The position numbers were made by a program, and so were the translations under genes. A model generated the notes under the pieces. It saw only the letters and a list, made by a program, of their open reading frames with translations, was not told where the DNA came from and did no database searches. Shown in pieces: positions 34,352 through 43,574 of a stretch of DNA of 64,000 bases (positions are counted from its first letter, which is position 1; each line of letters begins with the position of its first letter). The DNA is from Cohnella algarum (lineage in GTDB: Bacteria; Bacillota; Bacilli; Paenibacillales; Paenibacillaceae): positions 4,521,001 to 4,585,000 of the forward strand of contig NZ_JAFHKM010000002.1 in the NCBI RefSeq assembly GCF_016937515.1, read 5' to 3'.

Positions 34352-35593
34352 TTGAAACAGCGTGTCGTCGTGACCGGGATGGGGGTTATCACCTCCCTCG
34401 GCGCCGATTTAAATACGTTTTGGAATCATCTTTTGGCCGGCAAATCCGGGGTCAGCCTTGTCGAGGCTTTCGATATGACCGACTACCCGACGAAGATCGC
34501 GGCCGAAATCAAAAATTTCAACCCCGAACAATTCGGCATCGACAAAAAGGACGCCCGTAAAATGGACCGCTTCGTGCAGTTCGCGATGGTCGCGAGCGGC
34601 GAGGCGATCAAGGACGCGGATTTGCGGATCGGCGACAACGCCGAAGCGGACCGCGTCGGCGTCAGCATCGGCTCCGGCATCGGCGGGCTGGGCACTTGGG
34701 AAGATCAGCATACGATTTTGATGGAAAAGGGCCCGCGCCGCGTCAGTCCGTTTTTTATCCCGATGATGATCGCCAATATGGCCAGCGGCCAGGTTTCGAT
34801 CGCCACGGGCGCGAAAGGGCCGAATACGACGGCCGTCACCGCTTGCGCCACCGGCACGCATTCGATCGGCGACTCCTTCAAGATGATTCAGCGCGGGGAC
34901 GCCGACGTGATGATTTGCGGAGGCGCGGAAGCGACGATTCGGCCGATCGCCATGGCCGGTTTTTCCAACATGCGCGCGATGAGCACCCGCAACGACGAAC
35001 CGGAAAAGGCAAGCCGCCCGTTCGATACCGGGCGGGACGGGTTCGTCATGGGCGAAGGCGCGGGCGTACTCATTTTGGAATCATTGGAACATGCTCGGCG
35101 CCGCGGCGCCCGCATCTATGCCGAAGTGATCGGATACGGCATGAGCGGCGACGCGCATCATATGACGGAGCCGGATCCCGACGGCGCGGCCCGCTGCATG
35201 TCGCGGGCGCTCAAGGATGCCGGCATCGCGCCGGAAGCGGTCGACTACATTAACGCGCACGGCACGTCGACGCCCGTCGGCGACAAGTCGGAGACGGCGG
35301 CGATCAAGGCGACGTTCGGCGAGCACGCGTACAAGCTCGCCGTCAGCTCGACGAAGTCGATGACCGGGCATATGCTCGGCGCGGCCGGCGGCGTGGAAGC
35401 CGTCATTCTGGGGCTGTCGCTGCAGAACGGCGTCATTCCGCCGACGATCAACCTCGAGGACCAGGATCCGGAGTGCGATCTGGACTACGTGCCGAACGAG
35501 GCGCGCAAAGCGGACATCGACGTCGCGCTGTCGAATTCCTTCGGCTTCGGCGGGCACAACGCGACGATCATTATGCGTAAATATGAAGCCTAA
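34352..35593 (+). CDS. fabF: Beta-ketoacyl-ACP synthase II
   Basis: A 413-residue elongating condensing enzyme. The catalytic Cys lies in [14 protein letters not shown] (about 164), and the two His in [12 protein letters not shown] (about 304) and [15 protein letters not shown] (about 340). Length and motif spacing are standard. GAGGTG lies 9 nt before the ATG. It is the last fatty-acid gene and ends at a strong terminator. Confidence 0.97.
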   Translation: MKQRVVVTGMGVITSLGADLNTFWNHLLAGKSGVSLVEAFDMTDYPTKIAAEIKNFNPEQFGIDKKDARKMDRFVQFAMVASGEAIKDADLRIGDNAEADRVGVSIGSGIGGLGTWEDQHTILMEKGPRRVSPFFIPMMIANMASGQVSIATGAKGPNTTAVTACATGTHSIGDSFKMIQRGDADVMICGGAEATIRPIAMAGFSNMRAMSTRNDEPEKASRPFDTGRDGFVMGEGAGVLILESLEHARRRGARIYAEVIGYGMSGDAHHMTEPDPDGAARCMSRALKDAGIAPEAVDYINAHGTSTPVGDKSETAAIKATFGEHAYKLAVSSTKSMTGHMLGAAGGVEAVILGLSLQNGVIPPTINLEDQDPECDLDYVPNEARKADIDVALSNSFGFGGHNATIIMRKYEA

Positions 35594-35608
35594 CGGCGCG
35601 AACGTGTG

Positions 35609-35638
35609 ACGCAGGCGGCGCGAGCCGCCTGCGTTTTT
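35609..35638 (+). terminator. Terminator of fabF
   Basis: ACGCAGGCGGC-gcga-GCCGCCTGCGT, a perfect 11-bp stem, followed by TTTT. Confidence 0.92.
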
Positions 35639-35671
35639 GCTTGGCGGGCAGCTGGCGATTGGAAGGCTTCG

Positions 35672-35737
35672 TTGGGTTTTATCCAATCTGCAGAGCCAAA
35701 AAGGCAAAAGGCGCGACCCAGAGTGGATTTTATCCAA
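35672..35737. repeat. Dispersed palindromic repeats in the fabF-rnc gap
   Basis: TTGGGTTTTATCCAA (35672-35686) and TGGATTTTATCCAA (35724-35737) belong to the same family as repeats near 16.4 kb and 58.4 kb. The 18 nt from 35720 (AGAGTGGATTTTATCCAA) are identical to 58317-58334. Confidence 0.75.
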
Positions 35738-35876
35738 CGAAAAATGGGGAATTCGGGCAAATAGCTTAAAAAGGCTGCGGCGGACGGGTGCCTGGATGAA
35801 AAGTACGGACGCATCAACCGCCAATTACAATGTTACACCCATCATTAACCCCGGGTCAGGTTTGGGAGGTGCCCTC

Positions 35877-36608
35877 ATGGACGATCATTTTCGTCGTTTG
35901 CAGGACAGGCTGAATTTGCGGTTCCGAAATCCCGCGTTGCTTCGTCAGGCGTTTACGCATACTTCGTACGTGAACGAGCAGCGTGGGGCGCGGACGCAGC
36001 ATAACGAAAGGCTCGAATTTCTCGGAGACGCCGTTTTGCAGCTTACGGTTTCCGAGAAGCTGTACCGGATGTACCCGGATCGGCCGGAGGGGGAATTGAC
36101 CCGGCTTCGGGCAAGCATCGTCTGCGAGCCGTCGCTTGTCCGTTTTGCCGAGGCGCTCGATTTCGGAAAGGTCGTGCTGCTCGGCAAAGGGGAGGAGCAA
36201 ACGGGGGGCCGCACCCGGCCGTCGCTGCTCGCCGACGCGTTCGAGGCGTTCGTCGGCGCGCTCTATTTGGACCAGGGGCTGGATGCGACCCGGTCGTTTC
36301 TGGAAGAGCACCTGTTCGTCCATTTGCCGAAAGACACGGCAACGTCGCTTAAAGATCACAAAACCGAGCTCCAGGAGAAAATCCAGCAGCTCAATTTGGG
36401 CCAGCTCGATTACCGTACCGTCGAAGAGAGGGGACCCGCTCACGATCGGGAATTCGTCGTGATCGTCTACGTCGGCGACCGCAGCCTCGGCGAAGGAGCG
36501 GGCCGCTCCAAAAAAGAGGCCGAGCAAAAAGCCGCGGCCAAAGCGCTGCAGCGGCTGCAGGAAGGCGGCATCCCCGGCCGGATGAAATCGGGGGAACGCA
36601 GGAGGTGA
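35877..36608 (+). CDS. rnc: Ribonuclease III
   Basis: A 243-residue double-strand-specific endoribonuclease for rRNA and mRNA processing. HNERLEFLGDAVLQLTVSE (about 42-60) is the catalytic signature with the metal-binding Glu and Asp. RPSLLADAFEAFVGALYLDQG supplies the second acidic pair. A double-stranded-RNA-binding domain covers about 165-235 (DHKTELQEKIQQ, GAGRSKKEAEQKAA). The ATG at 35877 follows GGGAGG. The gene leads directly into smc (11 nt). Confidence 0.96.
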   Translation: MDDHFRRLQDRLNLRFRNPALLRQAFTHTSYVNEQRGARTQHNERLEFLGDAVLQLTVSEKLYRMYPDRPEGELTRLRASIVCEPSLVRFAEALDFGKVVLLGKGEEQTGGRTRPSLLADAFEAFVGALYLDQGLDATRSFLEEHLFVHLPKDTATSLKDHKTELQEKIQQLNLGQLDYRTVEERGPAHDREFVVIVYVGDRSLGEGAGRSKKEAEQKAAAKALQRLQEGGIPGRMKSGERRR

Positions 36609-36619
36609 TTTAAGCCGCT

Positions 36620-39600
36620 ATGTTTTTGAGAAGGATCGAGCTAGCCGGCTTCAAATCGTTCGCGGACCGACTCGAACTCGAGTTCGGACGCGGAATTACG
36701 GCCGTCGTCGGCCCGAACGGCAGCGGCAAGAGCAACATCTCCGACGGCATCCGCTGGGTGCTCGGGGAGCAAAGCGCCAAAAGCCTGCGCGGCGGCAACA
36801 TGCAGGACATTATTTTTGCCGGGAGCGACAGCCGCAAGGCGGTCAACTTCGCGGAAGTCTCGCTTACGCTGGACAACACCGACAAAGCCCTGCCGCTGGA
36901 GTTTTCCGAGGTGACGGTCACGCGCCGCGTTCACCGCAGCGGCGAAAGCGAATATTTGATCAACAAGCAGCCGTGCCGGCTGAAGGACATTACCGAGCTG
37001 TTCATGGATACGGGGATCGGCAAAGAAGCGTATTCCATTATCGGACAAGGCCGCATCGAGGAAATTCTCAGTACGCGATCCGAGGATCGGCGCGGCATTT
37101 TCGAAGAAGCTTCGGGCATCGTCAAGTACAAATCCCGCAAAAAAGAAGCGCAAAAAAAGCTCGAGGACACCGAAGCGAACCTGCTGCGGATCAACGACCT
37201 CGTCGTGGAGCTCGAAGGCCAGGTCGAGCCGCTGCGCAAGCAGTCCGAAAAGGCCGAAACGTACAAAACGTTAAAAGAAGAGCTGAAGGCGAAAGAAATC
37301 GCGCTTTACGTCCACCAGATCGAGACGACGCACAAGACGTGGTCGGAAACGAGCGAGCGGCTCGCGAAGCTGAAGGAAGAGGAAGTGGCGCTTTCCGCCG
37401 AAGTCGCGCTTCACGACGCGAAGCTGGAGGAGGACCGCCAGTCGCTGCACCGGCTCGAGGAAACGCTGGAAAAGCTCCAGGACGAGCTGCTCCATACGAG
37501 CGAAGAGACGGAAAAAAGCGAAGGCTATGCCGAGCTGCTCAAGGAACGCCACGCGAATTTGCTGCGCAACCGGGAAACGATCGAAGGCAGCCTGGAGCAA
37601 ACCGCGTCTCGCCTTGCCGAGGCGGAAGCGGAAGGGGCGGCTCTCGCGCAGCGGCGCGGCGTTCTGGAGATGGAGCTCGCGGCTTTGAAGGAGCGCCTCG
37701 AACGGGAAGAGACGAGGCTGGCGCTTGCCGACGGAAGCGGCGAGGCCGAAGAGAAGCTGAAAGCCGAGCTGTTCGAAACGATGAACGCGATGGCGCAGGC
37801 GCGCAACGATATCCGCTATTGCGAGCAGCAGCGGGAAGTGCTGGAGCGGCGCATGCAGCGCTCGGCCGAGGAGAGGGCGAAGCTCGGCGAACAATCGGCG
37901 CTGCTTGCGTCCCGCAAGGAAGAAGTGGAAAGCCGGCTTGCCGAAGGGGCGGCCGCCGTCATCCGGGCGCGCGACCAATATGTCGCCGAGGGAGCGAGGT
38001 CTTCCGACCTGCAGCGCAGGCTGGAAGAAGCGCAGGCGGCGTTCCGCCGCGCCGAGCAAAAACGGGAAGCCCTCGTGTCCCGCCGGGATACGATCAAGGA
38101 AATGCAAAACGATTACGACGGCTTCCAGCACGGCGTCCGCGAAGTGCTCAAAGCGGCGAAACGGGGCCAGCTGCAAGGCGTGCACGGGGCGGTAGCCGAG
38201 CTGATCGGGGTTCCGGCCCAGCTCGAAACCGCCATCGAAACGGCGCTCGGCGGCGCGATGCAAAACATCGTCATGGAAAACGAAGCCACCTCGCGGACGG
38301 CGATCGGGTATTTGAAGCAGCGGCAATCCGGACGGGCTACTTTTCTGCCGCTCGATGTCATCCGTCCTCGTCAGCTCGGCGATCACGACCGAAAAATCGC
38401 CGGCGAAGCGGAGGGCTTCGTCGGGGTCGCTTCCGAGCTCGTCAAGTCGGAAGCCCGGTACGCGAACATCGTCGGCAGCCTGCTCGGCAACGTGGTCATC
38501 GCGCAAAAGCTCGAGCATGCGAACCGGATCGCCTCGCGGCTGCAATACCGTTATCGCGTCGTGACGATCGACGGCGACGTCGTCAATCCCGGCGGCTCGA
38601 TGACCGGGGGCAGCCTGCAGAAAAAGTCGTCCAGCCTGCTCGGCCGGCAGCGCCAGCTCGAGGAGCTGGAACGCGAGATCGGCCAGGCGGAAAGCGACCG
38701 CGCCGCCTCGAAAGGCGAAGTCGACGACCTGAAGAAGGAGCTGTCGATCGTCGCCCAAAATATCGAGCAGCTGCGCGAGCTGGGCGAGCGGGAGAGGCTG
38801 AACGAGCAGCGGCTGACCGCCGAGCTTCAGCAGCTGACGCACGAGGAGAAGCAGCTCGGCGAGCAAATGGCGGCGCAGGAAGGCGAGACCGCCGCGCTCG
38901 GCGCCGAAGCGAGCGGGCTGGAGGCGGCTCGAAGCGAAGCGGACGCCCGGCTTGCCGCGTTGACGGCGGAGGAAGCGAAGCTTAACGAGCAAATGCGCGA
39001 AGCGGAAGAGCTTCGCCGCCGAAGCCAGACGGAGAAGGAAGAGCTGCAGGCGGAAGTGACCGAGCTGAAGGTGAAGACGGCCCGGCTCGAGCAGGATCGC
39101 CAGGCGGTCGACGACCAGTTCGGGCGGCACAAGAGCGAGCGGCAGCGGCTCGAGGCGGAAAGGCAGCAGCTGGCCGATGCGCTCGCGCAAAACCTGGAGG
39201 AGACGGCGCGCACCGAAGAAGAGCAGGTTCGGCAGCAGGAACGGCTCAACGAGCTGCGGCTGGCGAGAAGGGAATTCACGGAAGGAATCGAATTCAAGCG
39301 TTCCGACCGCGCCGAGCGCCTCCGGCAGCTCGAACTGAAGGAGAACGAGACGAAGGAGCAGCGCACCCGCCACAAAAACGTCGAGGAACAGCTCCGGCAG
39401 ACGGAAATCGCCGTCAACCGGATGGACGTCGAGCTGGACAATTTGCTGCGCAAGCTGAGCGAAGAGTATGAAATCGGCTTCGAATGGGCGAAGCAGAAAT
39501 ATCCCGTGCCGGAAGATATCGCGGCGGCGCAGAACGAGGCGCGCGAGCTGAAGCGCCGCGTGTCCGCGCTGGGCGACGTCAACATGGGCGCCATCGAGGA

Positions 39601-40192
39601 ATACCGCCGCGTCAGCGAGCGCTTCGCGTTTTTGTCCGCGCAAAAGGAAGATCTGATCGAAGCGAAGTCGAAGCTGCATGAAATTATCCGGGAAATGGAC
39701 GAGGAAATGTCGAGGCGTTTCCGGACGACGTTCGACGAAATCCGCAAGCATTTTATCGTCGTGTTCTCCCGGCTGTTCGGAGGCGGCCGCGCCGATCTGA
39801 TTTTAAGCGAGCCCGACCGCCCGCTCGACACGGGCATCGACATCGTCGCGCAGCCCCCGGGCAAAAAGCTGCAAAACCTGCAGCTGCTCTCCGGGGGCGA
39901 GCGGGCGCTGACGGCGATCGCGCTGCTGTTCGCAATTTTGAACGTCAAGCCGGTTCCGTTTTGCGTGCTCGACGAGGTCGAAGCCGCCCTCGACGAAGCG
40001 AACGTGGCCCGGTATGCCCAATACATGCGGGATTTTTCCGAAGTGACGCAATTTATCGTCGTGACGCACCGCAAAGGAACGATGGAGGAAGCGGACCGCC
40101 TGTACGGGGTCACGATGGAGGAGGGCGGCGTATCCAAACTCGTGTCCGTCCGTCTGGACGAAGACGAGGATTCGGTCACGGCCACGGCCTGA
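36620..40192 (+). CDS. smc: Chromosome partition protein SMC
   Basis: A 1190-residue condensin ATPase that organises and segregates the chromosome with ScpA and ScpB. Walker A is VVGPNGSGKSNISDGIRW (about 30-47). A long Glu/Arg-rich coiled coil spans about 170-510. The hinge domain is about 515-640 (GVHGAVAELIGVP to NPGGSMTGG), then the return coiled coil runs to about 1010. The C-terminal ABC signature LLSGGERALTAIALLF and Walker B VLDEVEAALDEANV close the head. Full length matches Bacillus SMC. The order rnc-smc-ftsY is conserved. Confidence 0.98.
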   Translation: MFLRRIELAGFKSFADRLELEFGRGITAVVGPNGSGKSNISDGIRWVLGEQSAKSLRGGNMQDIIFAGSDSRKAVNFAEVSLTLDNTDKALPLEFSEVTVTRRVHRSGESEYLINKQPCRLKDITELFMDTGIGKEAYSIIGQGRIEEILSTRSEDRRGIFEEASGIVKYKSRKKEAQKKLEDTEANLLRINDLVVELEGQVEPLRKQSEKAETYKTLKEELKAKEIALYVHQIETTHKTWSETSERLAKLKEEEVALSAEVALHDAKLEEDRQSLHRLEETLEKLQDELLHTSEETEKSEGYAELLKERHANLLRNRETIEGSLEQTASRLAEAEAEGAALAQRRGVLEMELAALKERLEREETRLALADGSGEAEEKLKAELFETMNAMAQARNDIRYCEQQREVLERRMQRSAEERAKLGEQSALLASRKEEVESRLAEGAAAVIRARDQYVAEGARSSDLQRRLEEAQAAFRRAEQKREALVSRRDTIKEMQNDYDGFQHGVREVLKAAKRGQLQGVHGAVAELIGVPAQLETAIETALGGAMQNIVMENEATSRTAIGYLKQRQSGRATFLPLDVIRPRQLGDHDRKIAGEAEGFVGVASELVKSEARYANIVGSLLGNVVIAQKLEHANRIASRLQYRYRVVTIDGDVVNPGGSMTGGSLQKKSSSLLGRQRQLEELEREIGQAESDRAASKGEVDDLKKELSIVAQNIEQLRELGERERLNEQRLTAELQQLTHEEKQLGEQMAAQEGETAALGAEASGLEAARSEADARLAALTAEEAKLNEQMREAEELRRRSQTEKEELQAEVTELKVKTARLEQDRQAVDDQFGRHKSERQRLEAERQQLADALAQNLEETARTEEEQVRQQERLNELRLARREFTEGIEFKRSDRAERLRQLELKENETKEQRTRHKNVEEQLRQTEIAVNRMDVELDNLLRKLSEEYEIGFEWAKQKYPVPEDIAAAQNEARELKRRVSALGDVNMGAIEEYRRVSERFAFLSAQKEDLIEAKSKLHEIIREMDEEMSRRFRTTFDEIRKHFIVVFSRLFGGGRADLILSEPDRPLDTGIDIVAQPPGKKLQNLQLLSGGERALTAIALLFAILNVKPVPFCVLDEVEAALDEANVARYAQYMRDFSEVTQFIVVTHRKGTMEEADRLYGVTMEEGGVSKLVSVRLDEDEDSVTATA

Positions 40193-40234
40193 TTATTTTT
40201 TCGGCAATCGAACGAAGGTTGGAGGTTGGACGTT

Positions 40235-41251
40235 ATGAGCTTTTTCAAAAGGCTGAAAGAAAGCATCGCCTCGAAAACCGAAGCGGTGACGAGCAAGTTT
40301 CGCGAAGGGCTGGCCAAAACCCGCGACGCCTTCGTCGGCCAGGTGATGGATTTATTTTCGCGTCGGTCTAAAATCGACGAAGCGTTTTTCGAGGAGCTGG
40401 AGGAAATTTTGATCGGCGCGGACGTCGGCGTGAACACGGTCATGGACTTGATCGACGACCTGCGGGCCGAAGTGAAAAAACGCAAAATCGAGGAAGCGTC
40501 GGAGCTGAAGCCGATTTTGTCGGAAAAGCTGGTCGCCCTGCTCAAAAGCGAAGACGAGTCGGCCGAGATCCGGATGAATCCTACGGGAATTACCGTCATC
40601 CTGTTCGTCGGCGTCAACGGCGTCGGCAAAACGACGACGATCGGCAAGCTCGCCTGGCGCTTCAAGCAGCAGGGCAAGTCGGTGCTGATGGCGGCGGGGG
40701 ACACGTTCCGCGCCGGCGCGATCGAACAGCTTGAAGTATGGGGCGAGCGCGTCGGCGTCGACGTGATTCGGCAGCAGGCCGGTTCGGACCCGGCGGCCGT
40801 CATGTACGACGCCGTGCAAGCGGCCAAGCAGCGGGGCGTCGACGTGCTGCTGTGCGATACGGCCGGCCGGCTGCAAAACAAGGCGAATCTGATGGAGGAG
40901 CTGTCCAAGATTTATCGCGTCATCCAGCGGGAAATTCCGGGCGCCCCGCATGAGACGCTGCTCGTGCTCGACGCGACGACGGGGCAGAACGCCCTGCAGC
41001 AGGCGAAGCTGTTCGGCGAAAAAAGCGGCGTCTCCGGCCTCGTGCTGACCAAGCTTGACGGAACGGCCAAGGGCGGGATCGTCATTGCCATCCGCCAGGA
41101 GCTCTCGATTCCGGTCAAGCTCGTCGGCCTCGGCGAAAAAATGGACGATTTGCAGCAGTTCGACGCCGAGCAATTCGTGCATGCCCTGTTCGCCGGGCTC
41201 GCCGAGAGCGAACAGGCGGATTCGAAGCCGAGCGAATCGTCGGACGAATAA
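40235..41251 (+). CDS. ftsY: Signal recognition particle receptor FtsY
   Basis: A 338-residue SRP receptor GTPase that docks ribosome-SRP complexes at the membrane. It has a short N-terminal A region, then an N helical bundle (about 25-110) and the G domain: GVNGVGKTTTIGKLAW (P-loop, about 124-139), AAGDTFRAGAIEQL, CDTAGRLQNKANLM and LTKLDGTAKGG. The ATG at 40235 follows GGAGG by 9 nt. In Bacillus ylxM-ffh follow immediately; here 19 kb of accessory genes intervene. Confidence 0.97.
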   Translation: MSFFKRLKESIASKTEAVTSKFREGLAKTRDAFVGQVMDLFSRRSKIDEAFFEELEEILIGADVGVNTVMDLIDDLRAEVKKRKIEEASELKPILSEKLVALLKSEDESAEIRMNPTGITVILFVGVNGVGKTTTIGKLAWRFKQQGKSVLMAAGDTFRAGAIEQLEVWGERVGVDVIRQQAGSDPAAVMYDAVQAAKQRGVDVLLCDTAGRLQNKANLMEELSKIYRVIQREIPGAPHETLLVLDATTGQNALQQAKLFGEKSGVSGLVLTKLDGTAKGGIVIAIRQELSIPVKLVGLGEKMDDLQQFDAEQFVHALFAGLAESEQADSKPSESSDE

Positions 41252-41278
41252 AGAACGAATCCGAAAACCCCGTTTAAC

Positions 41279-41325
41279 AAAAGCTATTTCCGAAGGTCGA
41301 AAAGACTATCGGGAATGGCTTTTTT
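41279..41325 (+). terminator. Terminator of the rnc-smc-ftsY unit
   Basis: AAAGCTATTTCC pairs with GGGAATGGCTTT (wobbles) and is followed by a T-run. Confidence 0.78.
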
Positions 41326-41372
41326 CGTAGTTCGACTGAAAGCGCTTTGAATATTATTTCCAAAAATAATAA

Positions 41373-41419
41373 TTGACTACAAAGTGTTCTATTAGTAATA
41401 TATTTCGTATGCGAAATAT
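41373..41419 (+). promoter_or_regulatory. Promoter and palindromic operator of the MarR-MFS pair
   Basis: TTGACT (41373-41378), 17 nt, TAATAT (41396-41401). A perfect inverted repeat ATATTTCG-tatg-CGAAATAT (41400-41419) overlaps the -10 and start site. This is the usual size and position for a MarR-dimer operator, so autorepression is likely. Confidence 0.75.
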
Positions 41420-41457
41420 TTATAGGCATATCTTTTAGTAATAAGGAGTTGTCTGGA

Positions 41458-41907
41458 ATGGAGGATGAGCTGCAAATAAGCAAACTGTTCAAATCGTTTC
41501 GCGAAGTAAACCAGGTGTTTCATCAAGCGATTTGGCGGGCGGCGGAAGGCATGGGAGTCACGCCGATTCAATTCCACGCTTTGAAGACGTTGAAGAAGCA
41601 TCCGCGCATCAGCTTGACCGAGTTGGCGGAACTTATTCATATCGGCAACAGCGCGACCAGCGGCATCGTGGACCGGCTGGTCAAGGCGGGCATGGTCGCC
41701 CGCGAGAGGCCGGAAACCGACCGGCGCACCGTTGCCTTGAATGTGACCCCGAAAGGCGAGGAGCTGCTGCGGAAAGCGAACGATTCCGCAATGCTGGGAA
41801 TGTCGTCGCTGACGGAGCTGCCCGAAGGGGACATCGATCAATTGCTGCGCATCCACCGGGCGATCGTAGAGAAATTACAGAACGTGGAGAGAGGGAATGA
41901 ACAATGA
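41458..41907 (+). CDS. MarR-family transcriptional regulator
   Basis: A 149-residue winged-helix regulator. The DNA-binding core ISLTELAELIHIGNSATSGIVDRLVKAGMVARERPETDRRTVALN (about 52-96) has the MarR recognition helix and the D-R-R wing. It presumably represses itself and the exporter encoded downstream and is released by a toxic or phenolic ligand. The ATG at 41458 follows AAGGAG by 10 nt. The exporter gene starts inside its stop codon (ATGA). Confidence 0.92.
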   Translation: MEDELQISKLFKSFREVNQVFHQAIWRAAEGMGVTPIQFHALKTLKKHPRISLTELAELIHIGNSATSGIVDRLVKAGMVARERPETDRRTVALNVTPKGEELLRKANDSAMLGMSSLTELPEGDIDQLLRIHRAIVEKLQNVERGNEQ

Positions 41908-43400
41908 GTCAGGCTGCTGCACAATTTAAAAGGGCGCCGATTATGGCGGCTTTGATCATCGGGGCGTTCGTGGCGATTTTGAACCAGACGCTGCTGAACG
42001 TCGCGCTGCCGAAAATCATGGACGATCTCGGCATTACGACGAATACCGCCCAATGGCTGACGACGGGCTTCATGCTCGTCAACGGCGTGCTGATCCCGAT
42101 CAGCGCTTATCTCGTAGGAAAATTTTCGACTAGACAGCTGTTCAATACGGCGATGGGGCTGTTTACGATCGGTACGCTCATCTGCGCGATATCGGGCAGC
42201 TTTTCGATGCTGATGATCGGCCGAATCGTGCAAGCGGCCGGCGCCGGCATTTTGATGCCGCTGATGTCGGTCGTCACGCTGACCATCTTCCGGGTGGAAG
42301 AACGCGGCAAGGCGATGGGCGTCATGGGCATCGCGATGATTTTCGCGCCGGCGGTCGGTCCTACGCTTTCCGGCTGGATCGTCGAGCATTATGACTGGAA
42401 CGTGCTGTTTTACTTGCTGCTTCCGCTTGCCGTCATCGCGCTCGTGTTCGGCGGCATCTTCATGAAAAACGTCGGCCAGCGCACGAATCCCCAATTGGAT
42501 ACGTGGGGCGTTATCTGGTCGACGCTCGGCTTCGGCGGCCTGCTGTTCGGCTTCAGCGAAGTCGGCAACAAGGAGGACGGCTGGAGCGATATGACCGTCA
42601 TTCTGTCGCTGGTCGTCGGCGCCGTGTCGCTATTGCTCTTCGTTTTCCGCGAGCTTCGGACGAAGGTGCCGGTGCTCGAGTTCCGGGTGTTCAAGTACAA
42701 CATGTTTTCGCTGACGACGGTCATCAACGTTATCGTGACGATGGCGATGTACGCCGGGATGATTTTGACCCCGATCTATTTGCAAAACATTCTGGGCTTC
42801 ACGCCGATGAAGTCGGGCTTGCTGCTGCTGCCCGGAGCGATTCTCATGGGCTTGATGAGCCCGGTTACGGGGGCGATTTTCGATAAAATCGGCGCGCGCT
42901 GGCTCGCGGTCGTCGGCCTTGCCATTACGGCGGCGACGACTTGGGAATTTTCCAGACTGACGGTCGACACGTCGTACACGCACATGATCTGGATTTACTC
43001 GATCCGGATGTTCGGCATGAGCTTGCTCATGATGCCGATCCAAACGGCCGGCCTCAACCAGCTTCCGCAGCGGTTGAACGCCCACGGCTCGGCCATGTCG
43101 CAGACGCTAAGAACGGTCGCCGGAGCGCTCGGCACCGCGCTGCTCGTCTCGATCATGTCGAACAAAACGAAGAGCGAGCTGACGGAAGCGATGATCTCGC
43201 AAGGCATCGCCCAGACCGACACCGCAGCCGTGCTCGAAGCGACCCGGCATGCGACCGTCGCGGGCATCAATCACGCGTTCCTGTACGCGTTCTGGTTCAC
43301 GATTGCCGCGCTGGCGCTTTCCTTCTTCATTCAAAAGACGAAGCCTAGCGAGGATTTCGCCAAAACCTCCGAGGCGCCGAAGCCCGCGACTGCCAAGTAA
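41904..43400 (+). CDS. MFS drug exporter, DHA2/EmrB-QacA type
   Basis: A 498-residue proton-drug antiporter with about 14 membrane helices. NQTLLNVALPKIMDDLGITTNTAQWLTTGFMLVNGVLIP (about 27-65) is the DHA2 motif in helices 1-2, and GRIVQAAGAGILMPL near helix 4 is motif B/C. Members export antiseptics, dyes and hydrophobic drugs. With the MarR gene it forms a compact two-gene resistance unit at the left end of the block that separates ftsY from ylxM. Confidence 0.92.
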   Translation: MSQAAAQFKRAPIMAALIIGAFVAILNQTLLNVALPKIMDDLGITTNTAQWLTTGFMLVNGVLIPISAYLVGKFSTRQLFNTAMGLFTIGTLICAISGSFSMLMIGRIVQAAGAGILMPLMSVVTLTIFRVEERGKAMGVMGIAMIFAPAVGPTLSGWIVEHYDWNVLFYLLLPLAVIALVFGGIFMKNVGQRTNPQLDTWGVIWSTLGFGGLLFGFSEVGNKEDGWSDMTVILSLVVGAVSLLLFVFRELRTKVPVLEFRVFKYNMFSLTTVINVIVTMAMYAGMILTPIYLQNILGFTPMKSGLLLLPGAILMGLMSPVTGAIFDKIGARWLAVVGLAITAATTWEFSRLTVDTSYTHMIWIYSIRMFGMSLLMMPIQTAGLNQLPQRLNAHGSAMSQTLRTVAGALGTALLVSIMSNKTKSELTEAMISQGIAQTDTAAVLEATRHATVAGINHAFLYAFWFTIAALALSFFIQKTKPSEDFAKTSEAPKPATAK

Positions 43401-43418
43401 CGGGCGGCCTCTCAAATG

Positions 43419-43459
43419 CCATCCTTTCGATCGCGCCGCGATCGGGGATGGTTTTTTTT
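43419..43459 (+). terminator. Terminator of the MarR-MFS unit
   Basis: CCATCCTTTCGATCGCG pairs with CGCGATCGGGGATGG and is followed by eight T residues. Confidence 0.88.
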
Positions 43460-43485
43460 GTATTAATAACCGACAAAAATCAATT

Positions 43486-43542
43486 TAAATGTTATGTAAC
43501 TTTACATAAACTATTGCATTGAGGCGATGTCGAACCTAAAAT
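43486..43542 (+). promoter_or_regulatory. pucR promoter with candidate PucR operator
   Basis: TTGCAT (43514-43519), 17 nt, TAAAAT (43537-43542). Just upstream is a near-perfect palindrome TTATGTAACTTTACATAA (43492-43509). The 17-mer TAAATGTTATGTAACTT (43486-43502) recurs with three changes at 47670-47686, upstream of the importer operon. Placement above the -35 suits an activator such as PucR. Confidence 0.6.
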
Positions 43543-43574
43543 GTTATTAATGATGACGAGGCGGAGGGGGATCT

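Noticed and set aside
37271..39751. An 826-codon minus-strand open frame opposite smc
   Set aside because: It is a shadow of the Glu/Leu-rich coiled-coil codons of smc, has no ribosome binding site and no motifs.
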